DNA of 32,029 nucleotides from Ch67 sp964491665 (GTDB taxonomy: Bacteria; Pseudomonadota; Gammaproteobacteria; Pseudomonadales; Ketobacteraceae). Below the pieces are notes generated by a model. That model saw only the letters and a list, made by a program, of their open reading frames with translations, did no database searches and was not told the origin of the DNA. The stretch lies in contig CAZBII010000038.1 in assembly GCA_964491665.1 (NCBI GenBank), positions 1-32,029 of the forward strand, written 5' to 3'. Position numbers and translations under genes: made by a program. Of the stretch, positions 26,293 to 32,029 are shown one piece after another (the stretch's first letter is position 1; each line of letters opens with the position of its first letter).

Positions 26293-26326
26293 AGCCGGAT
26301 TGCGGGGTACTGCAATCTGGCTTTTT
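26293..26326 (+). terminator. Intrinsic terminator after lpd
   Basis: AGCCGGATTGC (26293-26303) pairs with GCAATCTGGCT (26312-26322) over 11 bp with one G-U, followed by a T-run. It separates sucAB-lpd from sucCD. The 170 bases that follow before sucC hold no gene I can support and no clear sigma70 promoter. Confidence 0.88.
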
Positions 26327-26497
26327 CAATCCGGACAGTGACTGTCTGGTATTGGGTGCGGTTGCAAGATGCGGTGTTGCTGTCGGTTTTATACGGTAGC
26401 GCCTAGTCCCGTAACGCGAATATGCCGCCGTTCCACAAGAGCGGTGACATTCTTCAACGTGGAGTTTTCCACACAAAGTCAGATCGATGGTGAGCCA

Positions 26498-27664
26498 ATG
26501 AACTTACATGAGTATCAAGCCAAGCAACTGTTCGCACAGTACGGCCTGCCGGTTTCCAAGGGCGTAGCGGCGAGCACTCCCAGTGAAGCGGCGCAGGCTG
26601 CCGACGTCATCGGCGGTAGCCGCTGGGTCGTCAAGGCGCAGGTGCATGCCGGGGGGCGTGGCAAGGCAGGGGGCGTCAAGCTGGTTAAATCCAAGGACGA
26701 GATCACTGAATTCGCCAAGCGTCTGCTGGGCACCAACCTGGTGACCTACCAGACCGATGCAAAAGGTCAGCCGGTCAGCCGCATTCTGGTTGAATCCTGC
26801 ACCGATATCGCCAAGGAACTGTACCTGGGCGCCGTGCTGGATCGTGCCAGCCGCCGCGTGGTGTTCATGGCGTCTACCGAAGGTGGTGTGGAAATCGAAA
26901 CCGTTGCCCACAACACGCCGGAAAAAATCCTGAAAGCCACTATCGACCCGCTGGTAGGCGCACAGCCTTACCAGGGCCGTGACCTGGGCTTCCAGCTGGG
27001 CCTGAACGCCGAGCAGGTGAAGCAGTTCACCAAGATTTTCCTGGGACTGGCGAAAATGTTCATCGAGAAAGACATTTCGATGATCGAAGTTAACCCGCTG
27101 GTTATCACCACTGAAGGCAACCTGCACTGTCTGGACGCCAAGGTTGTGATCGATGGCAACGCGCTGCACCGTCATCCGGACCTGCAGGCCATGTACGACC
27201 CGACCCAGGAAGACGACCGTGAGCGTCGCGCTGCCGAGTGGGATCTGAACTACGTGGCACTGGAAGGCAACATCGGCTGCATGGTGAACGGCGCCGGTCT
27301 GGCCATGGCCACCATGGACCTGATCAAGCTGAAAGGCGGCCAGCCTGCCAACTTCCTGGACGTGGGCGGCGGCGCTACCAAAGAGCGCGTAACCGAAGCG
27401 TTCAAGATCATCCTGTCCGATGACAGCGTGAAAGCGGTTCTGGTGAACATCTTCGGCGGTATCGTGCGTTGCGACCTGATTGCTGACGGCGTCATGGGCG
27501 CGGTGGCAGAAGTCGGCGTGAAAGTGCCGGTCGTGGTACGTCTGGAAGGCAACAACGCCGAACTGGGCGCGAAGAAACTGGCCGAAAGCGGAATGAACAT
27601 CATCGCAGCAACCGGATTCAACGATGCTGCCGAGAAAGTGGTTGCAGCAGTGAGGGGCAAATAA
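26498..27664 (+). CDS. sucC: Succinate-CoA ligase (ADP-forming) beta subunit
   Basis: This 388-residue protein, the same length as E. coli SucC, holds the ATP-grasp domain of succinyl-CoA synthetase. The N-terminus MNLHEYQAKQLFAQYGLPVS, the nucleotide-binding stretch VKAQVHAGGRGKAGGVKLV, and the succinate-binding region GNIGCMVNGAGLAMATMD are all typical. With SucD it converts succinyl-CoA to succinate with ATP or GTP formation. I chose ATG 26498 for this N-terminus; the frame is open further upstream, but those codons do not resemble SucC. The stop overlaps the sucD ATG (TAATG). Confidence 0.97.
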   Translation: MNLHEYQAKQLFAQYGLPVSKGVAASTPSEAAQAADVIGGSRWVVKAQVHAGGRGKAGGVKLVKSKDEITEFAKRLLGTNLVTYQTDAKGQPVSRILVESCTDIAKELYLGAVLDRASRRVVFMASTEGGVEIETVAHNTPEKILKATIDPLVGAQPYQGRDLGFQLGLNAEQVKQFTKIFLGLAKMFIEKDISMIEVNPLVITTEGNLHCLDAKVVIDGNALHRHPDLQAMYDPTQEDDRERRAAEWDLNYVALEGNIGCMVNGAGLAMATMDLIKLKGGQPANFLDVGGGATKERVTEAFKIILSDDSVKAVLVNIFGGIVRCDLIADGVMGAVAEVGVKVPVVVRLEGNNAELGAKKLAESGMNIIAATGFNDAAEKVVAAVRGK

Positions 27665-28539
27665 TGAGCGTTTTAATCAACAAGAACACCAAGGTCATCT
27701 GCCAGGGCTTCACTGGTGCGCAGGGCACCCTGCACAGCACCCAGGCGATCGAATACGGCACAAAAATGGTTGGCGGCGTGACTCCGGGCAAGGGCGGCAC
27801 CAAGCACCTGAACCTGCCCGTCTTCAACACTGTTGCTGAAGCCGTGAAAGAAACCGGAGCTGACGCCACCGTGATCTACGTTCCGGCTGCGTTCTGCAAG
27901 GACTCCATCCTGGAAGCCGCTGATGCTGGCATCCCCCTGATCGTGTGCATCACCGAAGGCATTCCGGCTCTGGACATGCTGTACGTGAAAGAGTACGTGG
28001 TACGCAAGGGCGTGCGTCTGATCGGCCCCAACTGCCCTGGCGTGATCACTCCGGGCGAGTGCAAGATCGGCATCATGCCTGGCCACATCCACAAGCCTGG
28101 CAAAGTGGGCATCGTTTCCCGTTCCGGCACCCTGACTTACGAAGCGGTTAACCAGACTACTGCGCTGGGCTTCGGTCAGAGCACCTGTATCGGCATCGGC
28201 GGCGACCCGATTCCTGGCACTACCTTCATCGACGCGCTGGAACTGCTGCAGAACGATTCGCAGACCGAAGCGATCATCATGGTGGGCGAGATCGGCGGTT
28301 CCGCTGAAGAAGAAGCGGCTGCGTTCATCAAGAAGAACGTCACCAAGCCGGTGGTGTCCTACATCGCGGGCGTGACTGCTCCGGCTGGCAAGCGCATGGG
28401 CCATGCTGGCGCGATCATCGCGGGCGGCAAAGGCACTGCGGCTGACAAGTTCGCGGCACTGGAAGCAGCTGGCGTGAAAACCGTTCGCAACCCGGCTGAG
28501 CTGGGTCTGGCAGTAAAAGAAGTGACTGGCTGGAAATAA
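27664..28539 (+). CDS. sucD: Succinate-CoA ligase alpha subunit
   Basis: This 291-residue protein binds CoA and carries the phosphorylated His. It has GFTGAQGTLHSTQAIEYG near the N-terminus (CoA domain), NCPGVITPGECKIGIMPGH, and MGHAGAIIAGGKGTA, in which His247 is the phospho-histidine. The ATG overlaps the sucC stop (TAATG), so the two subunits are translationally coupled in equal amounts. A strong terminator follows. Confidence 0.97.
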   Translation: MSVLINKNTKVICQGFTGAQGTLHSTQAIEYGTKMVGGVTPGKGGTKHLNLPVFNTVAEAVKETGADATVIYVPAAFCKDSILEAADAGIPLIVCITEGIPALDMLYVKEYVVRKGVRLIGPNCPGVITPGECKIGIMPGHIHKPGKVGIVSRSGTLTYEAVNQTTALGFGQSTCIGIGGDPIPGTTFIDALELLQNDSQTEAIIMVGEIGGSAEEEAAAFIKKNVTKPVVSYIAGVTAPAGKRMGHAGAIIAGGKGTAADKFAALEAAGVKTVRNPAELGLAVKEVTGWK

Positions 28540-28556
28540 TCCGGACCGCACTTCTC

Positions 28557-28594
28557 AAAACCCGGCTTGGGCGCCCGCCGAAGCCGGGTTTTTT
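28557..28594 (+). terminator. Intrinsic terminator of sucCD
   Basis: AAAACCCGGCTT (28557-28568) pairs perfectly with AAGCCGGGTTTT (28581-28592), with a 12-base loop and trailing T residues. It closes the TCA gene cluster. Confidence 0.9.
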
Positions 28595-28766
28595 ATGGCA
28601 CCTGCTTTTGAGGGTGCGCGGTTATGGCTCAGGACATTGGATGGGCCTGTCGCCGCTGCCAATGGCAACGCCTGTCGGAACAGGCAGAATGGATCATCCC
28701 TTTTGGTGATCGATCGGTGCGGGCATGAAGTTCCGCATCCAGGGAATCAGCACAGCAGAGGACAGC

Positions 28767-29612
28767 ATGAGCTACCAACACAGACCGTTTGAAACAGACC
28801 TGTTAACGGCTGACCAACTCTGGCGCTTCACGGCGCCGCTGCGTTTTTATTTCAGCCCGAAGTTTTATGGCCTCGACCGGATTGATCCGGCGAAACCGAC
28901 CCTGCTGGTGGGCAACCACACCATCTTTGGCGTGATGGACGTTCCGCTCCTGATTGCAGAAGTGTTCCGCCGCAAAGGTATCCGCATCCGCACGCTGGCG
29001 GATCACGCCCATTACGACATTCCGGGCTGGCGCGCCATGCTGGACCGGGTGGGTGGTGTCGAAGGCACCCGCGAGAATTGTGCCGAACTGATGCGCCGTG
29101 GCGAACATGTGATGGTGTTTCCCGGCGGCGCGCGCGAAGTCAGCAAGCGCAAGGGCGAACAGTACCAGCTGACCTGGAAGCGTCGCACCGGGTTCTGCAG
29201 CATGGCGATCGCGCACGGTTACAACATCCTGCCGTTTGCCGCCGTGGGTCCGGATGACATGTACGACATCGTGCTGGATGCCGACGACATCCTGCGCTCA
29301 CCCGTCGGCAAGCTGATGAAGAAAGCGGGCCTGCTGGGGAAAGACAGTCTGCTGCGCGGCGGCGATATCATCATGCCGGTTGCCCGTGGCCTGGGGCCGA
29401 CATCACTGCCGCGTCCCGAGCGTTTCTATTTTGCCATCGGCGAGGAAATTGATGTCGCGCCTTATGCCGGCCGCGAAGACGATGAGGATGCACTGTTTGA
29501 ACTGCGCGACAAGGTCGCGTTTTCGATTCAGGATCTGATCGGGGAAATGATGACGGTACGCGAGCAGGACAAGGACAAGAGCTGGGTCCGCAAACTGCTG
29601 ACGTCGTTGTAA
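28767..29612 (+). CDS. Lysophospholipid acyltransferase family protein, MGAT/DGAT2-like
   Basis: This 281-residue protein contains the acyltransferase blocks GNHTIFGVMD (49-58; His51 and Asp58, six residues between them) and FPGGAREVSKRKGE (118-131), followed by GFCSMAIAHGYNILPFAAVG. That FPGGARE block is typical of the MGAT/DGAT2-like branch, which transfers acyl groups from acyl-CoA to glycerolipids or alcohols. No transmembrane helix is obvious. I chose ATG 28767 because AGAGGA lies four to five bases upstream; an in-frame ATG at 28725 has a poorer site. It stands alone after the sucCD terminator, so it should have its own promoter in 28595-28766. Substrate cannot be assigned. Confidence 0.82.
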   Translation: MSYQHRPFETDLLTADQLWRFTAPLRFYFSPKFYGLDRIDPAKPTLLVGNHTIFGVMDVPLLIAEVFRRKGIRIRTLADHAHYDIPGWRAMLDRVGGVEGTRENCAELMRRGEHVMVFPGGAREVSKRKGEQYQLTWKRRTGFCSMAIAHGYNILPFAAVGPDDMYDIVLDADDILRSPVGKLMKKAGLLGKDSLLRGGDIIMPVARGLGPTSLPRPERFYFAIGEEIDVAPYAGREDDEDALFELRDKVAFSIQDLIGEMMTVREQDKDKSWVRKLLTSL

Positions 29613-29648
29613 ACCCGTTAAAGCATCACCAGGGACACGCCGGTTGTT

Positions 29649-32029
29649 TCAATGATTGGTGTGTCCCGGATTCAGATGCTTGATGTTCTCGTAAAGCGCC
29701 GACACCGGCATCGGCTTGCCATAGAAATAACCCTGCACATAGTCGCAGCGGTTTTCCTTCAGGAACTCCGCCTGTGCCGCCAGCTCCACACCTTCCGCCA
29801 CCACTTTCAGACCCAGCTTGTGCGCCATCGCAATCACCGCCGCAGTAATTTCCATGTCGTCGTTGTCGTGCGGAATGTCCATGACAAATGAGCGGTCCAC
29901 TTTCAGGATGTGAATCGGCAGACGCTTCAGATAATTCAGCGACGAATAGCCGGTGCCGAAGTCGTCGATCGCAAGAATCACGCCCAGATCCTTCAGCTCG
30001 TTCAGTGTGGTGATGGTGTTCTCGACGTTTTCCATCAGCAGACTTTCGGTGATCTCGATTTCCAGCTCCTGACTCTGGATGCCCGTGGTGTGCAGCAGAT
30101 CGCGGATTACCGTCAGCAGGTTGGGATCATGGAACTGGCGCGGCGAGAGGTTCACTGCGATATGGCCGCCCGGAGGCAGCAAGCCACGCTCGCGGAAAAT
30201 CCGGATGTGGTCGCAGGCCGTGCGCAGCACCCATTCTCCCAGTGGCAGGATCAACCCGGAATCTTCCGCCACCGGAATGAATTCTGCCGGCGGGATGAAA
30301 CCTTTCTGCGGATGCACCCAGCGCAGCAGCGCTTCGTAACCGGTGAGGCGGTTGTTCAGCAGATCGATCTGCGGCTGGAAATACAGCTGGAACTGATTCT
30401 GCTGCAGCGCCTGCCGCAGCTCGCCTTCCAGCGCCAGTTGCCGGGTCAGTTCCACGTTCATTTCATTGGAGAAGAACTGGTAGTTGTCGCGGCCGTGGGC
30501 CTTGGCGCGATACATCGCCAGGTCGGCATTTTTCAGCAGCGTGTTGGCATCGTCCGCGTCATCAAGCCCGATGGTGATACCAATACTGGTGGTGATGATG
30601 ACTTCCACCCCCGTCAGACGGATCGGCACTTTCAGCACATCCAGCACCTTGCGTGCGATGGCATCAGCTTCGTTGGTGTGCTGGATTTCCGGCACCAGAA
30701 TCGTGAATTCATCGCCGCCCATGCGCGCCACGGTGTCACCGGGACGTGTGCAGAAACGCAGCCGGTGTGCAATGGCACGCAGCAGTTCGTCACCCTGATC
30801 GTGGCCCATGGTGTCGTTGATTTTCTTGAAGTGGTCGATGTCCAGAAACAGGATCGCCAGTTTCGACTGGGTGCGACCACAGTTCCGGATGGCTTTTTCC
30901 AGCCGGTTGCGGAACAGGTGACGGTTCGCCAGCTTGGTGAGCGGGTCGTACAGCGCCAGCTGCTCCAGCTGCGACTGCACGGACTTCAGTTCGGAAATAT
31001 CGGAAATGCTGCCCAGATAACCGATGACGGCGCCAACGCTGTCATACAGCGGCTTGGCCTGGCAGATCACATTCACTTCGGTGCCGTCGTCGCGCAGCAG
31101 GCGATACTCCAGCCGGAATTCCTCGCCGTTGGCCACGGCTTCCTTCCATTTGGTCAGCACATTGAAACGCTCTTCCGGATGCAGGCTTTTTACCCAGGCT
31201 TCCTGCGTCAGATGAATGTCATAGATATTGGTAATTTCGCGCCAGCGCGTGTTCACATACATGTACTGGCCGTCGGCATCGGTCTGGAATACGCCGACGG
31301 GAGAGGAGGTGGTCAACGTGCGGAAACGGTCTTCACTTTCACGCAGCGCGATGTTGTCGTGTTCGATTTTCGCCACCATGCCGTTGAACGCATCCACCAG
31401 ATCGCCGAGTTCGTCTTCCGTGGTTTTTTCGGCGCGCAGGGAATAGTTGTCCGACTGGCGAATCTTGATAACGGTGTCCTGCAGGCGCCGGATCGGAATG
31501 GTGACGAAGGCCTGCAGACGCACCGCCAGCAGAAAGGTGATGAACAGCGAGAATGCAATGATGAACAGGCTGGTGATCAGGTGCAGGAACATGGTTTCGC
31601 GCAGATCGCCCAGATCCGCCAGCAAATACAGCGTGCCGATGCGCGCTTCGTCGAGCGTGACGTCCTGCGTGATCACCATGTATTGATCGCTGGTCTGTTC
31701 GCTGGCGCTGATCAGTTCGCCGGGACAATCCAGCTGGTCGTAGGACTGCCGCGCAAAGGATGCAAACAGCTTGTCCTGGTCGTTGTAAAGGCAGCCCAGG
31801 ATGACGCTGGTACGAGCCTGCAGCGCATTGAGATTTTCCCGCGCCTGTTCCTCGTCGGCGAATTCCAGCACCGCTGTGCTGCGGTCGGCCAGTATCTTGG
31901 CAATAACGGTGAACTCTTCTTCCGTCTTGTTTTTTGCCAGTCGGTAATCATAAAGCGAAAAGAAAATGCCCGAAATCGCCAGCGCAAGCGTACTTGTCGT
32001 CATCGCGATCATGACTGTTTTAAAACGGA
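29649..32029 (-). CDS. Membrane GGDEF/EAL c-di-GMP protein with CHASE8-like, HAMP and PAS domains, 5' end probably beyond the window
   Basis: Counting from the first ATG in the window (32012), the 787 residues show several domains. There is an N-terminal transmembrane helix (about 5-22), a periplasmic CHASE8-like sensor (about 30-140; ILADRSTAVLEFADEEQARE), and a second helix (about 143-165). HAMP follows (about 165-220), then PAS (about 225-345), GGDEF with intact MGGDEF (431-436), and EAL with intact YEALLRW (EAL at 560-562). Both catalytic motifs are complete, so it could make or degrade c-di-GMP. The frame is open to the right edge (RFKTV precedes the ATG) and no ribosome binding site is seen, so a few N-terminal residues are probably missing. 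It is convergent with the acyltransferase. Confidence 0.9.
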   Translation of the reverse strand, partial: RFKTVMIAMTTSTLALAISGIFFSLYDYRLAKNKTEEEFTVIAKILADRSTAVLEFADEEQARENLNALQARTSVILGCLYNDQDKLFASFARQSYDQLDCPGELISASEQTSDQYMVITQDVTLDEARIGTLYLLADLGDLRETMFLHLITSLFIIAFSLFITFLLAVRLQAFVTIPIRRLQDTVIKIRQSDNYSLRAEKTTEDELGDLVDAFNGMVAKIEHDNIALRESEDRFRTLTTSSPVGVFQTDADGQYMYVNTRWREITNIYDIHLTQEAWVKSLHPEERFNVLTKWKEAVANGEEFRLEYRLLRDDGTEVNVICQAKPLYDSVGAVIGYLGSISDISELKSVQSQLEQLALYDPLTKLANRHLFRNRLEKAIRNCGRTQSKLAILFLDIDHFKKINDTMGHDQGDELLRAIAHRLRFCTRPGDTVARMGGDEFTILVPEIQHTNEADAIARKVLDVLKVPIRLTGVEVIITTSIGITIGLDDADDANTLLKNADLAMYRAKAHGRDNYQFFSNEMNVELTRQLALEGELRQALQQNQFQLYFQPQIDLLNNRLTGYEALLRWVHPQKGFIPPAEFIPVAEDSGLILPLGEWVLRTACDHIRIFRERGLLPPGGHIAVNLSPRQFHDPNLLTVIRDLLHTTGIQSQELEIEITESLLMENVENTITTLNELKDLGVILAIDDFGTGYSSLNYLKRLPIHILKVDRSFVMDIPHDNDDMEITAAVIAMAHKLGLKVVAEGVELAAQAEFLKENRCDYVQGYFYGKPMPVSALYENIKHLNPGHTNH

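Noticed and set aside
28595..28792. 65-codon frame between sucD and the acyltransferase
   Set aside because: It starts in the terminator tail, lacks a ribosome binding site and overlaps the acyltransferase start in another frame.
29632..29667. GGGACAC/GTGTCCC repeat as a terminator between the convergent last genes
   Set aside because: The loop is 22 bases, there is no T-run and half of it lies inside the GGDEF/EAL coding region.

Overview
The window looks like a chromosomal segment of a gammaproteobacterium with moderately high GC. The evidence is the gene order gltA (divergent) / sdhCDAB / sucAB-lpd / sucCD, the E. coli/Pseudomonas-type subunit lengths, and AGGA-type ribosome binding sites. 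The exact lineage cannot be read from the sequence alone. A Pseudomonadales/Oceanospirillales-like marine or environmental bacterium is plausible.

Layout. (1) 1-317: the end of an AT-rich unrecognised gene, cut by the left edge. (2) 318-14225: a Tad/Flp (type IVb/IVc) pilus locus on the + strand. Its order is Flp pilin, a perfect hairpin terminator/attenuator, TadG-like protein, TadE-like protein, an unknown exported protein, a small extra prepilin, CpaB/RcpC, secretin CpaC/RcpA, an FHA-TadA fusion ATPase, TadB, TadC, a DUF192 protein, a membrane FHA protein, lipoprotein TadD, a PP2C-type Ser/Thr phosphatase and a second TadE-like protein. (3) 14232-16475, - strand: a beta-hydroxyacid dehydrogenase and citrate synthase gltA, separated by a bidirectional terminator. 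(4) 16476-17009: a 534-base divergent control region between gltA and sdh with a good sigma70 sdh promoter and several dyads. (5) 17010-28539, + strand: sdhCDAB, sucAB-lpd and sucCD, with intrinsic terminators after sdhB, lpd and sucD. (6) 28767-29612: a DGAT2/MGAT-like acyltransferase. (7) 29649-right edge, - strand: a CHASE8-like/HAMP/PAS/GGDEF/EAL c-di-GMP protein, apparently cut at its N-terminus.

How the genes work together. GltA, Sdh, the 2-oxoglutarate dehydrogenase complex (SucA, SucB, Lpd) and succinyl-CoA synthetase cover citrate formation and the steps from 2-oxoglutarate through succinate to fumarate. The pilus genes encode the pilin, minor pilin-like proteins, outer-membrane secretin, motor ATPase and inner-membrane platform.

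The most unusual part is the pilus locus. Its motor ATPase carries an N-terminal FHA (phosphothreonine-binding) domain, a second FHA protein spans the membrane, and a PP2C phosphatase sits between tadD and tadE. The usual TadZ/CpaE, RcpB/CpaD and prepilin peptidase genes are not in the window, and no Ser/Thr kinase is either. This suggests a Tad pilus whose motor is switched by protein phosphorylation, with the kinase encoded elsewhere. It is an inference from domain content, not a demonstrated mechanism.
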